A DNA stretch of 64,000 bases, taken from positions 1 to 64,000 of the forward strand of contig JBILGU010000010.1 of NCBI GenBank assembly GCA_044350805.1. Direction: 5' to 3'. The DNA is from UBA6136 sp044350805. GTDB taxonomy: Bacteria > Pseudomonadota > Gammaproteobacteria > Methylococcales > Methylococcaceae. The notes beneath the pieces were generated by a model, which did not search any database, was not told the origin of the DNA, and was given only the letters and a program-made list of their open reading frames with translations. Every line of letters starts with the position of its first letter. Within the stretch, counting starts at the first letter, position 1. Below, one piece after another: positions 9,278 through 18,056 of this stretch. The translations under genes were made by a program, and so were the position numbers.

Positions 9278-9305
9278 TCTGGCCTTAAGGGGCGACATGC
9301 CCTGA

Positions 9306-9331
9306 GATCCCGGCCCGTGAGGGTCGGGATC
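9306..9331 (+). terminator. Hairpin terminator after sodB
   Basis: GATCCCGGCCC pairs with GGGTCGGGATC around a GTGA loop, with ten of eleven bases pairing. A short pyrimidine-rich stretch (TATCCTTT) follows instead of a full T-run, so termination may be partial. It lies 28 bases after the sodB stop and before the PAS-SpoIIE gene. Confidence 0.6.
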
Positions 9332-9368
9332 TATCCTTTGCACAGCGATCTTCTGTTTGCCCACCTGA

Positions 9369-12026
9369 ATGGGGCATAATCGGGACCAGCCGCACCTCTC
9401 CGGCGCTATTTCCCGATTCATGCAATCCAAAACCCAAGTGACGCACTGGCTTTTAGATCTTCTCGAACGTGTCGGGGGTTCCGCACTCCTGATGGACGAA
9501 GAGGGCATCCTTTTGGGTGCGACGGATTTGGCCTGTCAAAGATTGGGTCTGAGGTCTAACGAGTTAGCGGGGACTTCCGTCGAAGCCTTGCTGGGGATCA
9601 CCCTTCATTCATTTTCAGAGGTGACGGGGCAATCGCCCGTCGAAATCACCCTCTATCCTGACGTGCTTCCGACGGCACCTGGGGCGTCAAATGAGGCGCT
9701 ACGCGCCGAACTGAGAAAGCAGTCACTCGACGGGAAGACATTCTGGTTGCTGATCTTGGGCTCAGGCCCCCATCCTGCACCGGCGTTGGATGAGAGCGGC
9801 GAGCTCTTTAGGGCTTTGGCCATCATCGAAAATGCAGCACTGATTCTGGGAGATTCTGGGGAGATTCTCTACATCAATCCGGCGACAACCACGATCCTCG
9901 GCTATCGCTCGGAGGATCTTCTCCACCAAAAACCCGGTCGTCTGTTCGACGCCCAAGGACAGTCCACGGAGGGATTTGCGTTTCTTCAGGGTCTTTCAAC
10001 CGGAACCTTTCCGGACCATTTCAACGCATTGGAGCTCACCGCCCGAAGTCAGGCAGGGGATGCGGTGCCTGTTGAGGTTCGTCTTGCGACCTTGCCGATC
10101 AGTGGTGAAAATCGAACGCTACTCGTGATAAAGGATCTTCGGCGTCGAAAAATGAATGAGGAACGCCTGATTCTTCTTTCAAGCGCCGTAGAACAGGCCC
10201 CTGCCGGCATTCTGATCGCAGATCTCAAGGGCGTGGTTGAGTATGTCAATGATGGATTCACCAAACTGACCGGCTTTGCCACCGAAGAGGTCGTGGGCCG
10301 CAACCTCCTCTCAACGGGATCCGTCATCACTGCCTTTGCCCGGAATATTCCCTTGTGTTGGCGCATTCTGTCGAGCCGCGAATGGCAGGGCGAGGTTCGG
10401 GGGACCCATCGGAATGGTTCGGATTACGCGGCGCTCGTCACCTTTTCATCCATTATCGGACCCACTGGAGAGGCGATTCGTCTTCTGGGGCGATTTCAGG
10501 ATACGACCCATCAGGTGCGGGATCAGGAGGCACTGGCCGAGAGCGAACAGCGTTTCAGTGAGGTAGCGAAGCTGGTTGGAGAATGGCTTTGGGAGCAGGA
10601 TGAGTCGGGTTTCTATACCTACAGCAGTGAGGCTGTTTTCGACATCCTCGGCTATCAGCCAAATGAACTCATTGGTCGTCATTATCAGGAATTGATGACC
10701 GAGTCCGATCGTCTGATTTGGGCTCGATCGCTGCCCCCTGCAAGTCGGGTTCAGCTTCCTTTCCATCGCCTCACCAATCATTACCTTCACCGCGATGGTC
10801 ATGAGGTTTTTACGGAATCGAGTGGGACGCCCCTGTTTGATGAAAGAGGCAAGGTGGTGAGTTGGCGCGGTGTCGATCGGGACATTACGTCGAGAAAGCT
10901 TGCGGAGGACAGAATTCGCCTGCGTGAGCGCGCCATTGAAGCGGCCAGTGTCGGTATTGTGGTTTCTGATGCCTCCCACAACGATAACCCGATCATTTAT
11001 GCCAATTCTGCCCTGAGCCGAATTACGGGCTACGCACAGGAGGAATTTATCGGCAAGAACCTCCGAATGCTCCAGGGGCGGGGGACCGATGAGCAGGATC
11101 GGGAAACCATCCGTAATGCCATTGCAAGCGGAACCCGATGCGAGGTCATCATCCGCAACTATCGAAAGGATGGTCAGGCGTTCTGGAATGAGCTCCAGCT
11201 CTCGCCAGTCCTCGATGAGGAAGGGCGGCTGACCCACTATATTGGTGTCATCACCGACGTCACCGAGCGGCGGCGGGCGGAAACCGAAACACAGCAGCTG
11301 AACGTGGCCCGGGAGATTCAGCTGTCCCTTTTGCCCAAGCAACCGGTGCGCCTGCCCGATCTTGAGGTCGCCGGTGTCTGTATCGCAGCAACTCAGGTGG
11401 GTGGGGACTATTACGACATGGTGCCCCATGGAGATTACATCGATCTGGTGGTTGCCGATGTCTCCGGGCACAGCGTAGGCGCAGCCCTGATCATGGCTGA
11501 AATGCGCAGTACGCTGAAGGCAGAGCTGCAACGCGTGGATCCCAAGACGCAAGGGGTGGGCGATCTGCTGGCCGTGCTGAATGATCTATTGATGCCGGAT
11601 CTTGATGGCGCCGAAATGTTCATCACCATGTTCTACATGCGCTATCAGAGAAGCTCAGGGGTCTTGCGCTACGCCAGTGCAGGTCATAACCCTGCGATCC
11701 TCTTGCGAAAGGGAACATTGGCCTGTGAGCAGCTCAATGCAGATGGGCTGATCATGGGGGTGAACGCGAATGTGGTCTTTGAGGAAAAGTCGCTGATCCT
11801 GGAGCCAGGCGACAGACTGCTGGTCTATACGGATGGTGCGGTTGAGATGCAGGATGCACAGGGCACATTTTTTGGCACGGAGTCACTGGAAGCGGCTTTT
11901 GTGAGACTGCGTGATCGTCATCCGGAGGCGACCCTTGAGAATCTTCTCGACGATCTGAGAGCGTTTGGAGGGGAGGCTCGCTTCAATGACGATGTCACGA
12001 TGGCGGTTTTTGTCATCAAAGAGTAA
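9369..12026 (+). CDS. Multi-PAS sensor with SpoIIE (RsbU-type) PP2C phosphatase, degenerate LOV domain
   Basis: An 885-residue cytoplasmic sensor-phosphatase without membrane segments. I see about five PAS repeats (roughly residues 25-95, 140-255, 270-390, 395-510 and 515-637) followed by a SpoIIE/RsbU PP2C domain (about 645-885) with GGDYYD, VADVSGHS, YASAGHNPA, YTDGAVEM and DDVTMAVF. The fifth PAS closely resembles LOV (DNPIIYANSAL, ITGY, GKNLRMLQGRGT, NYRKDG, FWNELQLSP), but the adduct cysteine of GXNCRFLQ is Leu565 and the conserved C-terminal Gln is Ile628. Such proteins normally dephosphorylate STAS anti-sigma antagonists; no STAS or anti-sigma gene is nearby. The signals sensed are unknown. 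Confidence 0.9.
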   Translation: MGHNRDQPHLSGAISRFMQSKTQVTHWLLDLLERVGGSALLMDEEGILLGATDLACQRLGLRSNELAGTSVEALLGITLHSFSEVTGQSPVEITLYPDVLPTAPGASNEALRAELRKQSLDGKTFWLLILGSGPHPAPALDESGELFRALAIIENAALILGDSGEILYINPATTTILGYRSEDLLHQKPGRLFDAQGQSTEGFAFLQGLSTGTFPDHFNALELTARSQAGDAVPVEVRLATLPISGENRTLLVIKDLRRRKMNEERLILLSSAVEQAPAGILIADLKGVVEYVNDGFTKLTGFATEEVVGRNLLSTGSVITAFARNIPLCWRILSSREWQGEVRGTHRNGSDYAALVTFSSIIGPTGEAIRLLGRFQDTTHQVRDQEALAESEQRFSEVAKLVGEWLWEQDESGFYTYSSEAVFDILGYQPNELIGRHYQELMTESDRLIWARSLPPASRVQLPFHRLTNHYLHRDGHEVFTESSGTPLFDERGKVVSWRGVDRDITSRKLAEDRIRLRERAIEAASVGIVVSDASHNDNPIIYANSALSRITGYAQEEFIGKNLRMLQGRGTDEQDRETIRNAIASGTRCEVIIRNYRKDGQAFWNELQLSPVLDEEGRLTHYIGVITDVTERRRAETETQQLNVAREIQLSLLPKQPVRLPDLEVAGVCIAATQVGGDYYDMVPHGDYIDLVVADVSGHSVGAALIMAEMRSTLKAELQRVDPKTQGVGDLLAVLNDLLMPDLDGAEMFITMFYMRYQRSSGVLRYASAGHNPAILLRKGTLACEQLNADGLIMGVNANVVFEEKSLILEPGDRLLVYTDGAVEMQDAQGTFFGTESLEAAFVRLRDRHPEATLENLLDDLRAFGGEARFNDDVTMAVFVIKE

Positions 12027-12092
12027 GAGTGCCTAGGATCCTGGCCTCACGTTGGTTACAATTTATCCCATCCACCCCAAGCGACATCCGCC

Positions 12093-12437
12093 ATGACCCA
12101 AAAGCTTCTCGTACTGCTTCTTGGCTCCCTTTTGCTGGCCTGTTCGGGTTCTCCTCCAGCGCCAGAGGTCGTCAAAACCCCGGATGCGGCTCATGGCCGA
12201 TCGCTTTATCAGCAGCAATGTTCGGGGTGTCATGATGCGGGAAAGAATGCCCCCTCACTCCGAGATCCGGAAGACTGGGACATCAAGCATTTGGATGCGC
12301 CGGGCATTGTACAGAAACACCAGTCGATGCGGATGCCGTCAGGCTTCAAAGGCCCGGGTCGCCTGTCGCCTCAGGAGGAGCGAGATATTCTCTTCTATCT
12401 CAGAACGGCCATTGATGAGGCTGAGCTCAAGTACTAA
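12093..12437 (+). CDS. Small lipoprotein cytochrome c
   Basis: A 114-residue monoheme class I cytochrome c carried on a lipid anchor. The signal peptide ends in the lipobox LLLAC (Cys at about residue 17); the heme site is CSGCH at about 48-52, and a methionine in the QSMRMPSGF segment is the probable axial ligand. The C-terminal helix (SPQEERDILFYLR) is typical of the fold. It would transfer electrons in the periplasm. Its 3' end overlaps that of the convergent nth gene by 11 bases. Redox partner unknown. Confidence 0.88.
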   Translation: MTQKLLVLLLGSLLLACSGSPPAPEVVKTPDAAHGRSLYQQQCSGCHDAGKNAPSLRDPEDWDIKHLDAPGIVQKHQSMRMPSGFKGPGRLSPQEERDILFYLRTAIDEAELKY

Positions 12438-13080
12438 GTCCTGCTGATATCGCGGTTCTTCCGGGATGTTCGCATAGATCGGCGATCACGCAGGCTTCGC
12501 ACCGCGGTTTACGGGCGGTACAAACGTAGCGTCCGTGCAGGATCAGAAGGTGATGGGCATCCTTGAGGAAGGCCCTGGGAGTGGTTTTCATGAGCTTGTG
12601 CTCGACCTCGAGGACCGTCTTTCCGGGAGCCAGTCGGATTCGATTGGCTAATCTGAAAATGTGGGTATCGACCGCAATGGTCGGTTCGCCGAATGCGGTA
12701 TTCAAAATCACATTGGCTGTTTTTCGCCCAACACCCGGTAAAGCCTCGAGCGCCGCCCGATGCCTCGGCACTTCGCCGTTGTGTTCAGCCACCAGGATTT
12801 GGCACAGGGCGATGATGTGTTTGGCCTTGCTGTTGAAAAGGCCGATGGAGCTGATGAACGAACGGAGTCTTGCATCGCCGAGGGCGAGGATAGCGTCTGG
12901 CGTATTGGCTTCAGGAAAAAGGATTCGGGTTGCCTTGTTGACCCCTTTGTCGGTGGCTTGCGCTGAGAGAACGACGGCAACCAGAAGTTCAAATGGCGAG
13001 GTGTAAAGGAGTTCGGTTTCCGGTGAGGGAATGGCTTTGGCCAGTCGCTCGAAGATTCTGAGGCGCTTTTCTGCGTTCAC
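12427..13080 (-). CDS. nth: Endonuclease III
   Basis: DNA glycosylase/AP lyase for oxidised pyrimidines in base-excision repair. The start is best placed at GTG 13080, which overlaps the rsxE stop as GTGA and gives 217 residues (E. coli 211). Visible are the helix-hairpin-helix LPGVGRKTANVIL with the catalytic lysine, VDTHIFRLANR with the catalytic Asp, and a 4Fe-4S loop with C-X6-C-X2-C-X5-C spacing near the C terminus. It is the last gene of the rsx unit, the same rsx-nth order as in E. coli. Confidence 0.97.
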   Translation of the reverse strand: MNAEKRLRIFERLAKAIPSPETELLYTSPFELLVAVVLSAQATDKGVNKATRILFPEANTPDAILALGDARLRSFISSIGLFNSKAKHIIALCQILVAEHNGEVPRHRAALEALPGVGRKTANVILNTAFGEPTIAVDTHIFRLANRIRLAPGKTVLEVEHKLMKTTPRAFLKDAHHLLILHGRYVCTARKPRCEACVIADLCEHPGRTAISAGLST

Positions 13081-13787
13081 TTTCGGTCCAGTGGGATGGG
13101 ACGTGATTCTGAGGGGCGGTTTGCCACCAGCCAATTCCGAAAGGCCAAAAGCAGGCCCAAAAGTATAAAAGCGCCTGCGGGCAACAAAGCGACCTGAAAG
13201 CCTGGGTAGTCTTTGAGCAGGATGAGAGCCCAGTCGCTTGCGGCCTTCCCGAAGAGCTGCTCTGCGTTCTGGAAAAGACCCCCGGTGCCCAGAATTTCCC
13301 GAATGGCACCCAAAAGGCAGATCACCCAGGTGAACCCAAGCCCCATAAAGAGACCATCAGCCAGCGAGAGGGAGACACTCTGCCGGTAGGCAAATGCCTC
13401 AATACGTCCAAGAATTGCGCAATTGGTCACAATCAGGGGAATAAAGAGCCCGATCACCCGATGGATGTCGGGAATCAGGGCTTCCATCACAAAGTCGGCG
13501 ATGGTGACCATCGAGGCCAGGACGATCATGAAAAGAGGAAGACGAACGGAATCTGCGATCCGATGTTTCAGGAGTGATATCAGCCCCGATGAAGCCCAGA
13601 GGACCGAGGTCGTAGCAAGTCCGAGGACCAGGGCATGCACGAAGTTCGTGCTGACTGCCAGAAGAGGGCACAGCCCCAGCAGGCCGACCAGGGCCGGATT
13701 CCTGGACCACAGGCCCTCTTCTGCAAGTGCCCTCATTTTGTTGGGTCGCTTTTCCACAGTCTCAAGGTCCTTCTTGGGTTTCGCCAT
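13077..13787 (-). CDS. rsxE: Rnf/Rsx electron transport complex subunit E
   Basis: A 236-residue membrane subunit of the Rnf complex, which moves electrons between NADH and ferredoxin (or reduces SoxR in E. coli) coupled to ion movement. It is homologous to RsxA/NqrD-E. Typical segments are NPALVGLLGLCPLLAVS and LIVTNCAILGRIEAFAY, with the conserved cysteine near the membrane centre thought to bind an intramembrane 2Fe-2S cluster with subunit A. It overlaps rsxG by 26 bases and nth by four, within one minus-strand unit. Confidence 0.95.
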   Translation of the reverse strand: MAKPKKDLETVEKRPNKMRALAEEGLWSRNPALVGLLGLCPLLAVSTNFVHALVLGLATTSVLWASSGLISLLKHRIADSVRLPLFMIVLASMVTIADFVMEALIPDIHRVIGLFIPLIVTNCAILGRIEAFAYRQSVSLSLADGLFMGLGFTWVICLLGAIREILGTGGLFQNAEQLFGKAASDWALILLKDYPGFQVALLPAGAFILLGLLLAFRNWLVANRPSESRPIPLDRK

Positions 13788-14427
13788 TCGTTCTTAAGAT
13801 TTTCAAGCTGTCATAAACGCCCTTGACGACAGCTCTGGGTGTGATGGTGGCGCCTGTGAACTGATCGAACATCCCGCCGTCTTTCTTGACGTGCCAGAGT
13901 GCCTCTTGTGGATTTTCCAGACTTTTACCCTCAAATGCCCTGATCCACGAGGAACGGGCCGTTTCAATCAAGTCGCCAAGGCCAGGGGTTTCCCGATGAC
14001 GTATCACCCTGACACCCATGATTTTCCCGTCGGGCCGAACCGCCATGGCAAACTCGATATCTCCACTGTAGCCTTTCGCTGTGGTCGCCTTCAAGAAGAG
14101 CGCATGGAGGATTTTGCCCTCTCGAAGACGATAGAGTTGCACGCTGGAAAGCCCCGTCTCCAGATTTGAGATGTTCACGACCTCTTGAAGGGAAAAGGGT
14201 GTCAATGCCTTTTCTGGCATCAGTTCCTGGAGCGTCAGGAGCAGTCTTTGGGCTTCATGCTGCTCGACCGCAGGACGGGTCGCAAAAAAGAAAAGGGAGG
14301 TCAAGACAGTCCCCACAGCGGCAAACACCCACATCAGGACGGCAGGCCGGGCCGAATCAAGCCAGCGCTTCAGCTGTGTGAGTCGCGTTTTAATTTGACT
14401 CGGAAACATCGGTCTTGCCGGAATCAT
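13762..14427 (-). CDS. rsxG: Rnf/Rsx electron transport complex subunit G
   Basis: The single-helix subunit with a periplasmic FMN domain. An N-terminal anchor (about residues 25-50) precedes the flavin domain; FTGATITPRAVV near the C terminus carries the threonine that takes covalently bound FMN (the S/T-GAT motif), and RHRETPGLGD is also family-typical. The start is uncertain: ATG at 14427 or 14409, neither with a good ribosome-binding site. Either way the start lies inside the 3' end of rsxC, leaving no room for rsxD, which stands between C and G in other Rnf operons. Confidence 0.94.
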   Translation of the reverse strand: MIPARPMFPSQIKTRLTQLKRWLDSARPAVLMWVFAAVGTVLTSLFFFATRPAVEQHEAQRLLLTLQELMPEKALTPFSLQEVVNISNLETGLSSVQLYRLREGKILHALFLKATTAKGYSGDIEFAMAVRPDGKIMGVRVIRHRETPGLGDLIETARSSWIRAFEGKSLENPQEALWHVKKDGGMFDQFTGATITPRAVVKGVYDSLKILRTNGETQEGP

Positions 14428-15949
14428 TGCCTGCTTTTAAGCGTTGCTCTCGTCTCAGTCGGGCACGCTCAAGCGCTTCCTGAATTTGGGGCTTTGCTTC
14501 CTGACCCAATGCATTTTTTCGCGCCTCAGCCTCCTGTTCACGCTCAAGCTGCTGACGCTTGAGGCGGGCCAGTCGGGCCTGATATCGGCTCTGCGCTTTT
14601 CGGGCCAACCGTTCGTCAGTCAGGTATCGGCGAAGTTGTTGCTTGCCGCTGCGAAATCGCTCGGTCAGGGGAATGAGGCTTGGGCAGACCACATCGCAAC
14701 AGCCGCACTCGATGCAATCGAGAAGATGGAGGTTTTCAAGTTCAACCAGTCTTTTCGCCTTCACCTGATCATGGAGGCTTTGTGGAAGAAGCCCTTGAGG
14801 GCAGGCATCGGTGCAGGCCCCACACCGAATGCAGGGTTGCTCGACCCGGTTTGAGGGTGCAGGAAGGTCGGAGTGATCCAGAACCAATAGGGCTGATGTG
14901 GTCTTGGTGATCGGTATCTGCGTGCTGGAAACTGAAAAACCCATCATGGGTCCGCCGAGGATCAGATGTTCCGCACCGTGCCTGACTCCCCCGCAGGCTT
15001 CAAGAAGAAAACTAATGGGCGTTCCGATAAGAACGTCCAGATTGGAGGGTGTGTGAATGCCGCTTCCTGAAACCGTCAGGATCCGACGCGTCAACGTCTC
15101 CCCTTTTTCAATGGCAGCCCCCCCGGCGAGAACCGTCTGTACATTCAGGCAGAGAATGCCGTGATCGACCGGGTGAGTCCCGCCGGGCATCGTCCTTCCG
15201 CTCACGGTCTGGATCAGTTGTCGTTCCCCTCCCGCGGGGTAGCGATCCGGCAGGGCAAAGACCCCGCACAGGGGAAATGCACCGTCATTGAGTGAAGTTT
15301 GAAGGGAATTGAGCGCGTTGGATCGGGAGGATTCCACGGCAACAAGGACTCTGGGAATCTTGAAAATACGAGCTAAAAGCTCGGCCGATCGGAGGAGTTC
15401 TGTTGTCTTCTCACGAATGGCGCGCTCATCACAGGTCAGGAAGGGTTCGCATTCTGCCCCATTGATGAGGAGGAGCTGCAAAGGGCCCGAAAGTCTTTTG
15501 ATTTTCTGTGTCGTAGGAAACCCCGCCCCGCCCATCCCCAAAACGCCGCAGGCATGGAGTCTCTGGAGCGCCGACTCACCGCAACGGTCCGCGCCTTCGA
15601 GTGGGGGAAGCACTGGCATCCTGAGATCAAGGCCATCAGTCTCGATGCCGATCAAGGGGGTATTCGGGCCCCCTTGGGAGGGGCCTTCCTGAAAGATCAC
15701 TCTTCCTGAACTGGTGGCGCAAATCGGCGGATCGAATCCATCGGGACAAAGGGCAAGGGGGGTGCCTGATTTGACCTCATCACCGGCTTTCACAATGGGC
15801 ACGGCCCGGTGTCCTGATAGAAGCTCAAGGGGGTAAAGGAGGAGGGGAGGAATCCCTGCGCTTCGGATGGGGGCTTCACTGGAAAGGGCCTTGCGGGCAG
15901 CCAGTGGGATGCCCCCCCAGAAATCGGCCGAAGTCTTCCATGGCCTCAT
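14390..15949 (-). CDS. rsxC: Rnf/Rsx electron transport complex subunit C
   Basis: Peripheral NADH-dehydrogenase-like subunit with FMN and NAD sites and two 4Fe-4S clusters. The start at ATG 15949 overlaps the rsxB stop (ATGA) and gives 519 residues. Family motifs are GMGGAGFPTTQK (nucleotide site), LINGAECEPFLTCD, and ferredoxin clusters CIRCGACTDACPQ and CIECGCCDVVCPS. The C-terminal 90 residues are a charged Arg/Lys/Glu/Gln coiled tail, shorter than the repetitive tail of E. coli RsxC (740 residues). There is no membrane segment at the C terminus, so rsxD is not fused here. Confidence 0.96.
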   Translation of the reverse strand: MRPWKTSADFWGGIPLAARKALSSEAPIRSAGIPPLLLYPLELLSGHRAVPIVKAGDEVKSGTPLALCPDGFDPPICATSSGRVIFQEGPSQGGPNTPLIGIETDGLDLRMPVLPPLEGADRCGESALQRLHACGVLGMGGAGFPTTQKIKRLSGPLQLLLINGAECEPFLTCDERAIREKTTELLRSAELLARIFKIPRVLVAVESSRSNALNSLQTSLNDGAFPLCGVFALPDRYPAGGERQLIQTVSGRTMPGGTHPVDHGILCLNVQTVLAGGAAIEKGETLTRRILTVSGSGIHTPSNLDVLIGTPISFLLEACGGVRHGAEHLILGGPMMGFSVSSTQIPITKTTSALLVLDHSDLPAPSNRVEQPCIRCGACTDACPQGLLPQSLHDQVKAKRLVELENLHLLDCIECGCCDVVCPSLIPLTERFRSGKQQLRRYLTDERLARKAQSRYQARLARLKRQQLEREQEAEARKNALGQEAKPQIQEALERARLRREQRLKAGNDSGKTDVSESN

Positions 15950-16464
15950 GGGGCGAATCTCCGAACCTCGGGGCGAGCCACCATTTCGATGCAGTCGACC
16001 GGACAGCTCGGAATGCATAATTCGCAGCCCGTGCATTCATCGGCAATGACCGTATGCATGAAGCGTGATGCACCCAGAATGGCATCAACCGGGCACGCCT
16101 TGAGGCAGAGCGCACAGCCAATGCAACGGGGTTCGTCAATGACCGCGACGGCAGGATCCTTTTGGTGTCCTCGCGTCTCGTCAGCGGCTAAGGGCTCGCG
16201 GCCTAAAAGGTCGGCTAAAGCCAAAATCAGGGAGTCCCCGCCCGGTGGGCATTGATTGATGTCGGCTTCATGATGGGCAATGGCTTCCGCATAGGGGCGG
16301 CATCCCGGAAAACCACATTGCGCACATTGGGTCTGGGGAAGGAGCTTCTCAATTTCGACCACCAGCGATTCTTCATTGGCCGGCATTCGCGCAGCAAGGG
16401 TCTCCAAAAGAAGACCAAGGAGGCCAAAAAGGCCAACGATGATGACAAGGGCAATGAGGGCCAC
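15946..16464 (-). CDS. rsxB: Rnf/Rsx electron transport complex subunit B
   Basis: Iron-sulfur subunit of 172 residues. An N-terminal membrane helix (MALIALVIIVGLFGLLGLLL) is followed by a Fe-S domain with CAQCGFPGC and a later cysteine (NQCPPGG), then two ferredoxin-type clusters, CIGCALCLKACP and CTGCELCIPSCP. It passes electrons from subunit C to the membrane subunits. It sits three bases after rsxA and overlaps rsxC by four bases. Confidence 0.97.
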   Translation of the reverse strand: MALIALVIIVGLFGLLGLLLETLAARMPANEESLVVEIEKLLPQTQCAQCGFPGCRPYAEAIAHHEADINQCPPGGDSLILALADLLGREPLAADETRGHQKDPAVAVIDEPRCIGCALCLKACPVDAILGASRFMHTVIADECTGCELCIPSCPVDCIEMVARPEVRRFAP

Positions 16465-16467
16465 GCC

Positions 16468-17049
16468 TTAAATCCTGATCATGCCGGAAAAGCCGCTGAA
16501 CGCGATGGCCGCGATACCTGCCGTAATGAGGCCGATGGCGGCTCCCTGAAAAGGTTTTGGAACATCGGCGATTTCGATGCGTTCTCTGACGCTGCTGAAA
16601 AGAATCAGCACCAGAACGAAACCCAGGGAGGCCCCCAGGCTGAAAAACAGGGTCTCCAGAAGACCGGCATCTTTTCTCGCGCTCAGGAGAGTGACGCCAA
16701 GCACAGCGCAGTTCGTCGTAATCAGCGGGAGATAAAGGCCCAACGCCTCAAAAAGACGAGGACTATGCGCTTTCATTGCCAGCTCTGAGGCCTGGACGAC
16801 CGCGGCGATCAGACCAATGAACACCAACGTTCTCAAATGTCCCGCGCCAAGGGGCGATAAAACGAAATGGTCGACGAGAAAGGTGGTCATCGTCGCGAGG
16901 GTCATGACAAAGAGGGTAGCAAGCCCCAGACCAAACGCAGTATCGAGGCGCCGGGAAGCCCCCATCAGGGGGCAAAGGCCCAAAAACTGGGTCAGGACAA
17001 CATTGTTGACGATGAGCGCGCTGACCAGAATCAGAAGGAGGTGGCTCAT
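16468..17049 (-). CDS. rsxA: Rnf/Rsx electron transport complex subunit A
   Basis: Membrane subunit of 193 residues, about six helices, homologous to RsxE and NqrE. It begins MSHLLLILVSALIVNNVVL and contains QFLGLCPLMGASRR and ITTNCAVLGV, including the conserved cysteines near the membrane centre. Its ATG overlaps the gluQ stop as ATGA, so the Rnf operon is directly coupled to dksA-gluQ, an arrangement not found in E. coli, where these are separate loci. Confidence 0.96.
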   Translation of the reverse strand: MSHLLLILVSALIVNNVVLTQFLGLCPLMGASRRLDTAFGLGLATLFVMTLATMTTFLVDHFVLSPLGAGHLRTLVFIGLIAAVVQASELAMKAHSPRLFEALGLYLPLITTNCAVLGVTLLSARKDAGLLETLFFSLGASLGFVLVLILFSSVRERIEIADVPKPFQGAAIGLITAGIAAIAFSGFSGMIRI

Positions 17050-18056
17050 GCGGGGATTCTATTGTCTTCGATCACGAGAGATGGCGCGCCTTGAAGGGCG
17101 CCAAGGTTCCATTGAGGAATAGCCCACCCCAGAAGTTCCTTGGGGCTCATCCCAGTCAGAGGCTCGGTTGCTTCAATGCCAAGCTGCTTGAGCAGGTACC
17201 GGATCACTCGACCTCCCTGATCAGGGTCAAGGGGCGGGGCACCTTCTGATTTGCTCAACTTGCGGCCATCCGGAGTGATCATGAGCGGGGTGTGGGTATA
17301 GATGGGGGTGGAATACCCCAAAGCCTGCTGAAGAAAAATCTGTTGTGGGGTGGAATCCAGAAGATCCTGGCCGCGGACCACGTGGGTGATCCCTGCGCGA
17401 TGGTCGTCTACCACAGTGGCCAGATGATAAGCATAGACATTATCCCTGCGGAAGAGAATGAAATCGCCTGACAGTGCGTGAGGGGACCTCTCGATCCGTC
17501 CCTTGATCCGATCACAGAAGACCCAAGGGGAATCTGGCGTGCGAATTCGAAGGGCATTTTCCCCTGCTCTAAAGACGTGTCCCGCCGTTCGGCATTGGCC
17601 AGGACAGCTGCCGTCCCTGGATGCATGAAGCTGGGTCGTCTCTCGTCGTGTGCATTCACAGGCATAGATTCTGCCCTGATCCTGAAGGGTATCCAGAGCC
17701 TCTTGATAGGCCGCAAGATTTTGGCTTTGGTAGACGACGTCTTCGTCCCATTCAAGAGAGAGGGATTCCAGCGTTCTCAGGATGAGGTCCGTCATACCGG
17801 GTTTGGTCCGCGGTGTGTCTAGATCATCGATTCTGAGGAGCCAATGACCTCCCGCAGCGCGTGCGTCGAGGTAGCTCGCAAGAGCGGTGAGGAGGGATCC
17901 GAGATGAAGGGGGCCGCTGGGCGTTGGCGCAAAACGACCCCGGTAGGCGGTCGGCTGGGTTGCCGCGCCAGCGAGTGAGGGGACTGCTGAGGGAGCGCGG
18001 GCGATCAGCTGACCTGTCTTTCCCTGATTTCGTCCAGAGTCTTGCAGTCGATGCAC
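17046..18056 (-). CDS. gluQ: Glutamyl-Q tRNA(Asp) synthetase
   Basis: A truncated paralogue of glutamyl-tRNA synthetase lacking the anticodon domain; it attaches glutamate to the queuosine at position 34 of tRNA(Asp). Seen are the class I motifs GRFAPTPSGPLHLGS (HIGH equivalent) and KLSKSEGA (KMSKS), plus a zinc site in CECTRR...CPGQC. The family core starts at about residue 38, so the first 35 residues are extra: ATG 18056 overlaps dksA by 52 bases and a later non-ATG start is possible. It follows dksA as in E. coli. Confidence 0.95.
   Translation of the reverse strand: MHRLQDSGRNQGKTGQLIARAPSAVPSLAGAATQPTAYRGRFAPTPSGPLHLGSLLTALASYLDARAAGGHWLLRIDDLDTPRTKPGMTDLILRTLESLSLEWDEDVVYQSQNLAAYQEALDTLQDQGRIYACECTRRETTQLHASRDGSCPGQCRTAGHVFRAGENALRIRTPDSPWVFCDRIKGRIERSPHALSGDFILFRRDNVYAYHLATVVDDHRAGITHVVRGQDLLDSTPQQIFLQQALGYSTPIYTHTPLMITPDGRKLSKSEGAPPLDPDQGGRVIRYLLKQLGIEATEPLTGMSPKELLGWAIPQWNLGALQGAPSLVIEDNRIPA

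Noticed and set aside
11052..11075. Functional blue-light LOV photoreceptor
   Set aside because: The adduct cysteine (now Leu565) and the conserved Gln (now Ile628) are missing, so classical LOV photochemistry is unlikely.
10446..11552. A 368-codon minus-strand open frame
   Set aside because: Antisense to the PAS-SpoIIE gene, which has strong domain motifs throughout; a shadow of its codon usage.
14390..14427. Idea that rsxD is fused to rsxC or rsxG
   Set aside because: The rsxC tail is a charged coil without membrane helices, and RsxG has only its own single anchor; no RnfD-like sequence is seen.
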